Assembly: GCF_900019265.1 (NCBI RefSeq)
Contig: NZ_CYGX02000045.1
Coordinates: 98,327-162,326, forward strand
DNA length: 64,000 nucleotides
Direction: 5' to 3'
DNA from: Paraburkholderia ribeironis
GTDB lineage: Bacteria > Pseudomonadota > Gammaproteobacteria > Burkholderiales > Burkholderiaceae
Both the position numbers and the translations under genes were made by a program. This document shows positions 1 through 8,666 of this stretch, piece after piece. Below the pieces are notes generated by a model that worked only from the letters and a program-made list of their open reading frames with translations, had not been told where the DNA came from and ran no database searches. Each line of letters opens with the position of its first letter. Within the stretch, counting starts at the first letter, position 1.

Positions 1-1
1 G

Positions 2-1012
2 TATCACGTCAAGGGCGGTGAGACCGAAGGTATCTATACGACGGCCGGCACTTTCCGCTCGACCAGCAACACGGGTATCCGTTCGCCGCGTTACTCGGCA
101 GACGGCACTCGAATGGTCTATGAAAAGATCACGATGCGTCCAGCCCGCGCAAATGGAACGACGCTATTCAGCTTCGATCCTGCGTGGAACTATCGATACA
201 TCGACGTCTTTCCGCAGCTGTCAGCGGATCGCCAGAAACTGGTGTATACGGAAAAAGCAATCAACTCTTCCATTGCCATCATCAATCCGGACTTTAGCGG
301 CTATACGCGTATTTACGATCCCGCTACGAGCGGCCTGAATCCGGTTATGGTCAAGCAGGGACTGGCCGGTGCATTCCAGCCCACCTGGTCGCCGGATCGG
401 CAGTGGGTGGCGTTTGGTGTGGGTCAATGGTTCTTCACGCGCGCTGCGGGTCCTGGCCAGATCGTGCGTATCAAGGCTGATGGCAGCATGAACGGCCACC
501 CGGAAGTGTTGACCGATGGCTCTATCAATTCGGGCTACCCGAGCTACTCGCCGGATGGGAAAAAGCTCGTCTACCGCGTGTGGAGTGCCAAAGTGCAAGG
601 GCTGCGCATTCTCGATCTGGATACGCGCGTAACCACCGTCCTGACCACTGAGCCGGACAACCTGCCGGGCTGGTCGCCGGATGGCAGCAAGATCGTGTTC
701 ACACGCAAGGAAATCAATCCGGATGATCCTAACAAGTTCCACTATGACGTGTACACAATCAAGCCGGACGGCACGGACCTGAAGCGTTTGACGACGCCCG
801 GTGCGAACCAGGGGCATGCGACCTGGACCTGGGATGGCCGCATTGCGTACAGCTCCGGCGTCTATGGCTTCCGGGACGAACTTGCACTGTATGACAACAC
901 TTTCCAACCTGACGGCCAGAACTGGGTGATGAATGCTGACGGGTCCGATCAGCATCCGATCACGGATACGTTGTGGGAAGAATCGATGCCGTTGTACATC
1001 CCCAACCCTTGA
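2..1012 (+). CDS. PD40/TolB-like beta-propeller protein, 5' end cut by window
   Basis: The frame is open from base 2, so the N-terminus, with any signal peptide, lies outside the window. Six PD40/WD40-like blades are visible, each with a S-x-DG-type turn followed by a beta strand, for example SPRYSADG near residue 27, PTWSPDRQW near 127, PSYSPDGKK near 180, PGWSPDGSK near 222 and ATWTWDGR near 273. Such repeats are typical of TolB and of secreted propeller proteins that act as protein- or glycan-binding scaffolds. Only the propeller is visible, so enzymatic activity cannot be judged. The gene ends with a canonical intrinsic terminator about 30 bases after the stop. Family assignment is firm; function is unknown. 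Confidence 0.85.
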   Translation, partial: YHVKGGETEGIYTTAGTFRSTSNTGIRSPRYSADGTRMVYEKITMRPARANGTTLFSFDPAWNYRYIDVFPQLSADRQKLVYTEKAINSSIAIINPDFSGYTRIYDPATSGLNPVMVKQGLAGAFQPTWSPDRQWVAFGVGQWFFTRAAGPGQIVRIKADGSMNGHPEVLTDGSINSGYPSYSPDGKKLVYRVWSAKVQGLRILDLDTRVTTVLTTEPDNLPGWSPDGSKIVFTRKEINPDDPNKFHYDVYTIKPDGTDLKRLTTPGANQGHATWTWDGRIAYSSGVYGFRDELALYDNTFQPDGQNWVMNADGSDQHPITDTLWEESMPLYIPNP

Positions 1013-1039
1013 TCTTTTCATAGTGTCGGTATGACAAAG

Positions 1040-1068
1040 CGCCGTGCGAAAAGCACGGCGTTTTTTTT
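1040..1068 (+). terminator. Rho-independent terminator after the propeller gene
   Basis: A perfect 8-bp stem, CGCCGTGC paired with GCACGGCG around a GAAAA loop, is followed directly by eight T residues. This is the clearest intrinsic terminator in the window and sits 28 bases after the stop codon. Confidence 0.93.
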
Positions 1069-1525
1069 GGCTCTGAGACATGTTGGAACGGTACTGAAAG
1101 CAGTTCGCGAATCGCGCGTTGCGGAGATACACGAATATCCGGTGCCGTTGAGCGTGACGCGCGACTGACTCCGGTTCTGGAGAGGCGCCAGACGGAATCG
1201 GCGGCCCCGTGCAATGAGCACCGACTGCTCTGAAAGCCCCTTGCAGTGAAGTTCCACCTGCATGCGCCTCGCGATCATGATCCTCGCGACGTCGGTTCAG
1301 GCGTCGTTGGAAATCGATCGTTGAGTGAGGTCAGAGTCGCCGTTACGCGACCGAGAAGGCGTGCGTGCCAGGAAGTGACCCGCTGGCGTGAATGCAGCGA
1401 AGCGTTGCACAAGCGTGGCGCGCTTCAGTGAGTTTGCACTGAACCGATTGAACAATCCGGGAATGCCGGTGTCCGTGAAAAGCTGCAAACCAGCGAATAC
1501 CGGAGCACCTTGATCAAGTTCTTCT
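1069..1525. other. Intergenic stretch with no recognisable gene
   Basis: The stretch lies between the terminator of the propeller gene and the end of the leftward MFS gene. Open frames occur on both strands, but none has a ribosome-binding site with family-like protein sequence. I see no repeat or RNA gene. Confidence 0.5.
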
Positions 1526-2848
1526 TTATTCAGTAGTGCCGCTCTGCGTCCCGGCAGAAGTCTGCATTGCTGTCTGCGCAATTTCGTTACCGATGTCGTT
1601 GACTTTCGGCGCCCATTTGCGCTGAAGCAGAATCACGGTGCTCGTTGCGCCGAGCAGCAGGAACCCGAAGATCGCCATCATGGGCAGTCTGTAGCTGCCG
1701 CCAAGATGGAGCAACCAGCCTGAAAGGCTCGCCGATACACCGCCGGCGAGACTGGTGGCAACCTGTTGCAGTCCCGTGTTCAAGCCGACCGCCTGTTTGG
1801 GGATCAAGGTCAGCTTGACCAGCGCCAGGTTGTTCGCCGTGACAAGGCCGAGTAGCGAGAGCGAGAGCACGTTCCAGAACAGCGCCATGTCGGGCGACGG
1901 GGTGTAGGCGCCGAGCAGCACGGTCGTTGCGCCGATAAAGCCGGCCACGATGAAGCATTTGCGCACCACCACGGCGTCGTTGCCGCGGGCGATAATCCGG
2001 TCCGCGGCCCAGCCTGCGAGCGCTGCAACGACTGCAATTCCAGCAAAGCTGAAGAACGTATAGAGCCCGGATTTTTCGAGGGAAAGACCGCGCTGCTCGA
2101 CCAGATAGGCCGGCATCCAGGTCATGCAATAGAAAGTGAAATAGCTGTAGCAGAAGTTAGTGATCAGCCCGCCCCAGATGACCGGGCTGGCTAACAGGTT
2201 TCTGAGGGGCACCGAAGAGGCCTGCTGTATCGCTGCCGCAAGTTCTGCTTTGGATGGGTAATCGTTTTTAACCATCAGCAGCCAGGGCGCGAGCCAGATC
2301 AATCCGGCGAGGCCAGTCGCAATGAACATCACCTTCCACGAATAGGCGACGATCATCCACGCCGCAATAGGCGCGCCGAGAGCGGGACCCATCTTGCCGC
2401 CGATCGAAAAGATGCCGAGGGCGGTGCCCTTCTGGGTTTCTTCGAAGTTGTTGGCGAGGTAGCGATAGGTGGCCGGAACCACGACGGCTTCGGCCACACC
2501 GATGAGCAGACGCATGATGATCAGCGCCGAAAGCGTCGTGACCATGCCGGTGGCCGCGGCCGCCATGCACCACAACACGAAGCAGATCGAGTAAGGCCAT
2601 TTCACACCATAGCGATCGACCAGCCAACCCATCGGCATCAGGAAGAGCCCGTAGGACCAGAAGACGGCTGAGTTGAGCCAGCCGCGCTGCACGCTCGTCA
2701 GTGCGAATTCGCGAATGAAGCTGTGGTCCGCGAGTGCGGAAGACAGGCTCGTGCGGTCAACGAAGGAAATCAATAGTCCGAGTGCGAGAAGCACGAGAAC
2801 ACTCCATGGATTCCCAGCTGCCGCTCGTTTCAATTGATTCGTCTGCAT
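1526..2848 (-). CDS. MFS transporter, anion:cation symporter (ACS) type, probable sugar-acid carrier
   Basis: A 440-residue inner-membrane carrier with about twelve hydrophobic segments. The N-terminal half has the ACS-type helix FVDRTSLSSA and the MFS loop 2-3 motif GWLVDRYGVKW. ACS members carry glucarate, galactarate, phthalate, tartrate and similar organic anions. The open frame extends upstream, but the start at 2848 has AGAGAAA about 6 bases ahead, while the ATG at 2863 has nothing. It lies 93 bases downstream of the ketoglutarate semialdehyde dehydrogenase on the same strand, so the two probably form an operon for aldarate or pentose-acid use. The substrate is inferred from this neighbour only. 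Confidence 0.85.
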   Translation of the reverse strand: MQTNQLKRAAAGNPWSVLVLLALGLLISFVDRTSLSSALADHSFIREFALTSVQRGWLNSAVFWSYGLFLMPMGWLVDRYGVKWPYSICFVLWCMAAAATGMVTTLSALIIMRLLIGVAEAVVVPATYRYLANNFEETQKGTALGIFSIGGKMGPALGAPIAAWMIVAYSWKVMFIATGLAGLIWLAPWLLMVKNDYPSKAELAAAIQQASSVPLRNLLASPVIWGGLITNFCYSYFTFYCMTWMPAYLVEQRGLSLEKSGLYTFFSFAGIAVVAALAGWAADRIIARGNDAVVVRKCFIVAGFIGATTVLLGAYTPSPDMALFWNVLSLSLLGLVTANNLALVKLTLIPKQAVGLNTGLQQVATSLAGGVSASLSGWLLHLGGSYRLPMMAIFGFLLLGATSTVILLQRKWAPKVNDIGNEIAQTAMQTSAGTQSGTTE

Positions 2849-2941
2849 CGACGTTTCTCTCATGTTGCGAAAAGAGTCCGGATGACCCGAGGCCTCTTTT
2901 CGCTCATAGGGTGATCGGCTACGTACGATTGTCCGCAGCAA

Positions 2942-4378
2942 TCAGCAAGGCTGTCCCTCACGCTCAGCGAGCCACGCAGGGGCACTCTGAAGCGCAACTG
3001 GCCGAAGGAAGCGGTCCATCGCGGCACAGCCTACCGAGGTCGTGAAGGGCTGGGTTGACGCCGGCCATGGTCCACCGTGCTGCTGACTACCCGTCACGGC
3101 AACTCCGGTAGGAACGCCGCTGAAAAGAACCCGCCCGGCGATCTGCGTCGCGCAGCGCGTGATACGGCGCGCGTCGGCAGAGTCGCTTTGTGCACCCCAG
3201 ATGGTCACTGTCAAACTTCCGCCGACCGCGTTCAGAACTTCCACGATTTCATCGGTAGAACCCGCACGCACGAGAAGGCAGGCTGGACCAAAGATCTCCT
3301 CATGCAACGCGTGCTGTGCCACAAAGTTCTTCGCGCTGGTTCGCGCAAGCACTGGACGCGGCGGCGCATGATCTTCACTGGCAGACTCGCCGGCCAGAAT
3401 GGTCTGCACGCCGGGCGTGCCAATCAGACGGGCAACACCTGCATCGAAATTGCGCTTCATGGCTGGTGTCAGCATGGCGTGGGTCTTCTTGCTCTGCAGT
3501 GCGTCACGCAGCGCACTTTCAAATCTGTCGGCGTCTGCACTGTCGAGCAGCACAACCAGGCCGGGACTCGTGCAGACCTGTCCAGATCCGAACTCGATCG
3601 ACGCGGCCAGATTCTGCGCCAGTTCCTCTGCTTGCGCGGCCAGCGCGGATGGCATCGCGACGACCGGATTGATCGAGCCGAGTTCGCCATAGAACGGGAT
3701 CGGTCGAGGACGCGAATTCGCTTGCGCCCACAATGCCGTACCGCCCTTGAATGATCCGGTAAAGGCAACTGCTGCGATATCGGGACTACGTACCAGTTCG
3801 ACGCCTACGTCGACGCCCGCACCCTCCACCATGCCGAGCAGGCCCTCAGGCAATCCCTGCTGTGCCAGTACCGAGCGCGCCAGTTCGAATACCTTGCGCG
3901 ACAGGCGCGGATGACCGGGGTGCGCCTTTATCACCACGGGGCAGCCGGCAGCGAGGGCTGACGCGGTGTCGCCACCCAGGACGGAGAACGCAAATGGAAA
4001 ATTGCTCGCCGAGAACATCGCGACGGGTCCAAGCGGAATGCGCACACGAGTCAGATGCGGGCGCCCAAGAGGAGGCGCGCCGACGATAGCCGCGTCTTCG
4101 GACACCGCAAAGGCATGGCCGGCCTCGACGTGATCGGCAAACGCGCGAAGCTGAAAATTGGTGCGCTCCAGTTCGCCATTCAGCCTCACGGGCCCAAGCG
4201 AGGTTTCATCATCGCCGAGACTGACCAGCGCTTCCCGATGTGCGATCAGCGCATCTCCGAGTCCGCGCAAGAGTGATGCACGGGTTTGGGCGGATGACTG
4301 AGCCCAATCGTCGGCTACCTGCGCCGCCGCTGTAACGGTGGCGCGAATCTGAGCGGCTGTGTGCTCCTGAATCTGCAT
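2942..4378 (-). CDS. Alpha-ketoglutaric semialdehyde dehydrogenase (2,5-dioxovalerate dehydrogenase)
   Basis: An ALDH-superfamily enzyme of 478 residues, similar to the group that oxidises 2,5-dioxopentanoate to 2-oxoglutarate with NAD(P)+, the last step of glucarate, galactarate and arabinose oxidation. Visible motifs are FSASNFPFAFSVLGGDTA (cofactor region), FTGS, the general-base region FYGELGSINPV and the catalytic cysteine in SGQVCTSPG (Cys269). The start at 4378 is supported by CTGGAG about 6 bases upstream; the frame continues upstream without family-like sequence. The protein is somewhat shorter at its C-terminus than the roughly 510-525 residues common in this family. It leads an operon with the ACS-type carrier. 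Confidence 0.88.
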   Translation of the reverse strand: MQIQEHTAAQIRATVTAAAQVADDWAQSSAQTRASLLRGLGDALIAHREALVSLGDDETSLGPVRLNGELERTNFQLRAFADHVEAGHAFAVSEDAAIVGAPPLGRPHLTRVRIPLGPVAMFSASNFPFAFSVLGGDTASALAAGCPVVIKAHPGHPRLSRKVFELARSVLAQQGLPEGLLGMVEGAGVDVGVELVRSPDIAAVAFTGSFKGGTALWAQANSRPRPIPFYGELGSINPVVAMPSALAAQAEELAQNLAASIEFGSGQVCTSPGLVVLLDSADADRFESALRDALQSKKTHAMLTPAMKRNFDAGVARLIGTPGVQTILAGESASEDHAPPRPVLARTSAKNFVAQHALHEEIFGPACLLVRAGSTDEIVEVLNAVGGSLTVTIWGAQSDSADARRITRCATQIAGRVLFSGVPTGVAVTGSQQHGGPWPASTQPFTTSVGCAAMDRFLRPVALQSAPAWLAEREGQPC

Positions 4379-4440
4379 TGCTACTCCAGAGGGATGGAAA
4401 AAAATTCTGAACGTTTGGTGTCGTGGAATGAGGCGCTGCG

Positions 4441-4667
4441 CTAGGAAGCGGTCAACTTTTCCCTTTGGGCCAGCGAAGGGAACAGTTTCATCCAGAGAGC
4501 GACGATCATCACGGTGCCCGCGCCGCCCAACAGTACAGAGGGCACCGCGCCCAGTCATACATCTGCCAGGCAACGATCACCATGAGCATCTGGTTGGACA
4601 TGGTCATCGCAATACGGCTCAGAAAGAAGTACCGGTAGGAAGAAATCGCAAGAACCGGGTTCTTCAT
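4441..4667 (-). pseudogene. MFS transporter remnant: N- and C-termini joined by an internal deletion
   Basis: Reading leftward from the ATG at 4667, the first 40 or so residues (MKNPVLAISSYRYFFLSRIA, then a hydrophobic helix ending in WQMYD) look like the first membrane helix of an MFS_3/EntS-type exporter. Just after WQMYD that frame stops making sense. From about 4545 another frame reads LGAVPSVLLGGAGTVMIVAL and continues WMKLFPSLAQ to a TAG at 4441, which resembles the last helix and tail of the same family. Roughly 350 residues between the two ends are missing and the frames do not match. The gene is dead. The family call is from recognised sequence style, not from a search. Confidence 0.7.
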
Positions 4668-4741
4668 GAGCGAGAGAGTCTGGTAGGGAAGTGCATGACA
4701 CGACACAGCGGCCGCCGCCGATGATGTGGCTTCAGAAACCA

Positions 4742-5815
4742 TCAATGAGAGAGACGTGACACCGGTGTATCTCTCGAACGACCATTGGTACCCACTGATC
4801 GGGCACGCCAATGGTCGTCGCGTTCAACTACGTTGCCAATTAGAAGTGAATCTCGGCCATCACCATCGGTGCTGATGTTATCGTGCTGACTCGTTTCGCG
4901 AGTCGGCGAGCCGTACATGTGATACCAGTACTCGTAACCGACGCCCGCGTAAATCGTGCGCGGGTGACCGGCGAACGAGTCAAGGTCGGCTAGCAGGGAA
5001 ACCCGGGTGAGAAATTCCGTCGTCGTCTCAACTCCGAAAGCATCCTTTCCTTTTGGACCAGTGACACTCGCAAAACCACGGAATATCCATGGCACCGGCC
5101 CCGTCCTGAACGGAACGAGCCACGAACTCTCGATGTGCCACGCGGTGTCGAAACGCACGTCCTTGCCGACCACACCGTTGTGGTTGCTTTCGGTTCGAAT
5201 ACCCGCGGTCAGATTCAGGAAGCCTCGCGGCATCGCGAATTCGATAGTCGGACCCACAACGAGCATCCGTGCACGCTCTGCGAAGGCGTCGTTCTTGGTG
5301 CCGATTTCATAACCGGTGGTCAGGCCGACGTCCCGAATGATGCCGATGCCCACCTTCCGCCCAAGAATTTTTCCGGCGCTGAACGTGACCCGGCCGACGC
5401 TATACAACTCCTGTGCGCCACCCGAAGACGGGCCGCCGGCTTCCGGATTAGCATCGTTCGAGATGATGTAATCCACGTTGAACGCGTAGCTACCGAATTT
5501 GAAGCCGCCGGCCGTCGTGAGGTAGCCGATGTTCTGGGCGACCTTGTCGGGAACGCCCGGGTAGTGGAAGTTGCTGCCGTAGCGGTAGCCGATATAAGTA
5601 TCGTTCCACGACACAGGCGGCGCGCCGATTTCCTCGCCCGACTTCAAATCCGCCGCAGAGAGAGGGCCGGCACCCGTCGCGGGGGCCGGTTGGGTCTGTG
5701 TGGGGGCGGAAGTGGTAGGTGCGCTGAACACCTCCGCGTAACTGAGTTCGCTCAAACAGCAGAACATGGCCACGCCAAGAAGCGGCTTACGCAAAGCAAT
5801 AGATATTCCTTTCAT
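4742..5815 (-). CDS. Tsx-like outer-membrane beta-barrel protein with a C-terminal frameshift
   Basis: An exported protein with a clear signal peptide (MKGISIALRKPLLGVAMFCC...LSYA), a low-complexity Pro/Thr linker, then alternating barrel strands such as WNDTYIGYRYGSNFHYPGV and YAGVGYEYWYHMYGSPTR. This resembles the nucleoside-specific channel (Tsx)/outer-envelope family. The start at 5815 gives a proper basic n-region; the ATG at 5827 would add an acidic DGD. Near 4870 the frame slips: the alternative frame ends ISTMVMAEIHF followed by TAA at 4842-4840, which is the expected terminal strand ending in Phe. The frame as written instead runs on about 40 unrelated residues to 4742. This is either a one-base error or a real mutation that removes the BAM recognition signal. 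Confidence 0.75.
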   Translation of the reverse strand: MKGISIALRKPLLGVAMFCCLSELSYAEVFSAPTTSAPTQTQPAPATGAGPLSAADLKSGEEIGAPPVSWNDTYIGYRYGSNFHYPGVPDKVAQNIGYLTTAGGFKFGSYAFNVDYIISNDANPEAGGPSSGGAQELYSVGRVTFSAGKILGRKVGIGIIRDVGLTTGYEIGTKNDAFAERARMLVVGPTIEFAMPRGFLNLTAGIRTESNHNGVVGKDVRFDTAWHIESSWLVPFRTGPVPWIFRGFASVTGPKGKDAFGVETTTEFLTRVSLLADLDSFAGHPRTIYAGVGYEYWYHMYGSPTRETSQHDNISTDGDGRDSLLIGNVVERDDHWRARSVGTNGRSRDTPVSRLSH

Positions 5816-6808
5816 GTCTCCGTCCATATGGTTCTGTCAGTCCCGCTTTCGTTCGACCTGGTCGACGACGAACGAGGGGGCTGGATGCTCGGGGCTGGTT
5901 GTCGAAGCCGGTCGACTTACCCCTGCAATACAAGGCTAGGGAAATGCCCGAGCTTGGCGCTGCGCGCTTTTTATTGAATGTCTTTGAGGTCTCTCCGTCG
6001 AAATTGGATTTATGTTGATAAATGACGCAAGGTCGCGTCCCGACTCTTGATCCGGCCGTGCCCCCGGGCAACTGTTGGGAGAGTCAACACAGTGCAATTC
6101 TGTTGCGGCGTCAGGAATGGTATTGGATGCCCGACTGTCTGCCTTTACACAAAAGTTAGATTCGCTGGCATTTTTTTATCTCTTGGTGGAGATCGGCGGC
6201 GCGGTGAACCGCGTTGGCATGCCGAGCCAGTCTTGGGCGTTGGTGCGCTTTTGGTCGCTGGTATTGCCGGGTAAGCCGGAGGGTGTACGTGGCGGGCTGA
6301 CAGTACCAAAGTGAGAATTGACCGAATCACAAAGCGTGGTCAAACCGCTCTTGCCGGCTTGCGTCGATCGAAAAAAATGCCAGTGAATCTAAGTTTTGTG
6401 TAGGGACGAGGGATGGGGCATCAAATATTCTTGACCTCGCAAGACAATGTGTCTGATGGTTGGAGGCTTTATCAGATCTTTGAGCCATCGGCGAACCTTC
6501 GGCTTCGCGCCTCAATGCGATCCTCGGCCGAGTTCAAACATTGCATGACTCGCGCGGCCATTGGCACCGGTTGTTTTCTTCAGCCTGTGAGGCGTGTTGC
6601 TTCCTCATTCTGCGCGGCTGTACCGGCTTGAAATCTCTGGGTCCACACGTTCGCCAGGTACATTCCTGGATTTTGTTGTCCATCGGTCAAAGGAAGCCGA
6701 CAAAAAAATAACATCAGGAATGCGAACTTATATGTGAAGTTCTTGAATTTGGCAATTCGATCGGCCAAAGGAGGAATTTTAATAATTACATGTTTATTCG
6801 GAGATGAA
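5816..6808. other. Gene-free stretch holding a MITE-like element and porin leader
   Basis: Between the divergent Tsx-like and porin genes there is no supported gene over about 1 kb. It contains the inverted-repeat element at 6146-6402. A purine-rich AAAGGAGG at 6768-6775 stands ahead of a five-codon frame (ATG at 6790) whose stop lies just before the porin start, in the string AGATGAAATG. The rest appears to be decayed sequence and promoter DNA. Confidence 0.5.
6146..6402. mobile_element. MITE-like element, 257 bp, with 32-bp terminal inverted repeats
   Basis: Bases 6146-6177 and 6371-6402 are inverted copies differing at two positions; the outward ends read TACACAAAA and the inner ends are runs of seven T or A. 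The interior carries short open frames but no protein I recognise. A related end sequence recurs at 9759-9795. The right copy and the 9759 copy also share GGGACG just outside the arm, so the true terminus is probably a few bases further out. No clear target duplication was found. It could be a non-autonomous IS derivative or a deleted IS. Confidence 0.55.
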
Positions 6809-7834
6809 ATGAAAAAGCTGGTCACTCTTGCATCCGGCATCGCCTCGGCATGCGTTTTTAGCACTGCATATGCTCAGTCGTCAGTCACCCTGTACGGCAT
6901 CATTGACAACGGCCTGGAATATCAGAATGCGGGTGCCGGGGCGGTAACGCGCGCCGTATCCGGCGGACTGTTTGCCAGCAGGTATGGGTTAAAGGGCACG
7001 GAGGATATTGGTGGCGGCCTGCAGATCAATTTTCAGCTGGAGCAGGGCTTCTCCGGAGTGACTGGCGCGGCATCGAATTCAGCCGCCGCTTTCAATCGTC
7101 AGGCATGGATCGGCGTATCGGGAGGTTTTGGTGAGGCGCGCTTCGGGTTGCAGAATACACCGCAGTACGTATTCATCAACCCCGAACTTGATCCGGTGGC
7201 GGTAATGAGCATCGGATCCCCGATGAACAATTTCAACAGCCTGACCGTCCGGGTCAATAACGCGATCTCCTATTTCACGCCCACGGTCTACGGCTTGGCC
7301 GCGCAATTTATGGTGGCGATGCGTGATTCGACGACCAAACCGACGAACGGGCTGCATTTCTATAACGCGGCAGTCCGTTACGTAAACGGACCTTTTCGCG
7401 CGGCGGCCGGCTATGAGCAGGCGGACAATGCGGCCGGAACCTCGACACTCAAGATTTTCAACGCAGGGGCGTCGATGGGCGTCGGATCCGCCCGGTTTTA
7501 TCTGGCCTACCACACGGAACGTCAGACCGACAACAGCGTAAAGCGTGACGTGTACGAAGTATCGGGTTCGTATTCGTTCAGTCCCGCCGACCAGCTTTCT
7601 TTGATGTACGGCTATGCGCACGACCGCAAAGGCCAGGGAAACAACGCACAGCAAGTGGGCTTGACTTATTCATACTCCCTCTCCAAGCGGACCACGCTGT
7701 ATGGTTCTGCAGGATTCATCCAGAACCGGAATCAGGCGAAATTCACCCTCAACGGCACCGGCTATACGGGTATTGCGGTCGCGCCAGGCGCCGACACGCG
7801 CGGCGTAGTAGTGGGAATGGTGCACAGATTCTGA
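6809..7834 (+). CDS. Gram-negative porin (Porin_4/OmpC-like)
   Basis: An outer-membrane trimeric porin for passive diffusion of small solutes, 341 residues. The signal peptide is MKKLVTLASGIASACVFSTAYA, cleaved before QSSVTLYGIIDNG, the hallmark first strand of Burkholderiaceae porins. Other marks are RYGLKGTEDIGGGLQ, AFNRQAWIGVSGGFGEARFG and a terminal VVVGMVHRF ending in Phe as BAM substrates require. The start at 6809 has CGGAG 5-6 bases upstream; the frame extends further back, but only with sequence unlike a signal peptide. It stands alone, followed by a GC-rich hairpin. The substrate cannot be deduced. Confidence 0.93.
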   Translation: MKKLVTLASGIASACVFSTAYAQSSVTLYGIIDNGLEYQNAGAGAVTRAVSGGLFASRYGLKGTEDIGGGLQINFQLEQGFSGVTGAASNSAAAFNRQAWIGVSGGFGEARFGLQNTPQYVFINPELDPVAVMSIGSPMNNFNSLTVRVNNAISYFTPTVYGLAAQFMVAMRDSTTKPTNGLHFYNAAVRYVNGPFRAAAGYEQADNAAGTSTLKIFNAGASMGVGSARFYLAYHTERQTDNSVKRDVYEVSGSYSFSPADQLSLMYGYAHDRKGQGNNAQQVGLTYSYSLSKRTTLYGSAGFIQNRNQAKFTLNGTGYTGIAVAPGADTRGVVVGMVHRF

Positions 7835-7842
7835 TGCTGGCG

Positions 7843-7872
7843 GCGCCGGTGGCTCGGGACGAGCACCGGCGC
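7843..7872 (+). terminator. GC-rich hairpin after the porin gene
   Basis: GCGCCGGTG at 7843-7851 pairs perfectly with CACCGGCGC at 7864-7872, and the loop can extend the stem. No T-run follows, so it may act as a Rho-assisted terminator or 3' stabiliser. Confidence 0.5.
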
Positions 7873-8160
7873 TCGGTCAATACCGTTGCACATGCCACGG
7901 AAATGGTTGGAAAAATATTGCCGGTTTCCGCGACTCTCCGAGAGTGCTAGGATGACATCCCGGCGCGCTTCTGGCTTCTTTCTTATTAGGGAATACGCTG
8001 GGAAAATGGTTGGGTGAGGCCTGCTGGCAAGACTTGCGAGGTACTTTCAATGGCGGAGAACCTACGTATAGACGATTTCCTCAAACCCCCGAGCCTGTTA
8101 ATTTCTTTGCCGAGCTATTAACCTCCACTGTCGAAACCATGACAGGCCGAGGCGAGGTGT

Positions 8161-8609
8161 AAGCCGTTTCTGGATGACGAACTGTGGTTACGTATCGATC
8201 CGTTGTTACCGCCTTTAAGCCCATGCGTGTTGGTGATTGTGGCCCCGGCGGCGCGAATCACATTCTCCTCGCCGCAATCGTGATCGGCGCGAGTCATCGC
8301 GATGTCACGCAGCCGCGGCCCTTGTTCGACACGCACCTCGCGATGCGGGAACGCCAACGTCGATCACTTCAAAAAGCACTAGCGCTCCACGCCGATCACG
8401 GCGACGACCCCGATCCGGAGCGACAGCCGTTACGCGAGCGCGGCATCAAGCCTGGTTGCGCCATTGTCTGTTGCAACAAACCGTTCAATGGCGTTGAAAA
8501 TCAGCCGAGAGAGATGCAACTGACCAACCCTATGGTGAAGACGACATACAGTCGCCTGATTGGCCAAATGCGGCCCGAGCGGAACCAGCGCCAGAAATCT
8601 TCCGCGTAA
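8161..8609 (+). mobile_element. Decayed IS5-family transposase relic
   Basis: Bases from 8161 read KPFLDDELWLRIDPLLPP, the typical opening of IS5-group transposases. In a different frame, from about 8380, the sequence reads LHADHGDDPDPERQPLRERG, corresponding to the conserved HADRGYDSDPLRQRLRERGI block near the DDE catalytic core. The region between is far shorter than in an intact transposase (about 200 bp instead of about 500) and the frames do not join. The element is therefore internally deleted and frameshifted. No inverted ends could be placed. It sits just upstream of the araC-type regulator. Confidence 0.65.
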
Positions 8610-8666
8610 GGCCGGTATTGCAATGACGGCCGCTGCTGAATTCGATTCGGCCGTCAAGGAGACTTT

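Noticed and set aside
1297..1581. Leftward 94-codon frame after the MFS gene
   Set aside because: It overlaps the MFS C-terminus in another frame, has no ribosome-binding site and no recognisable sequence.
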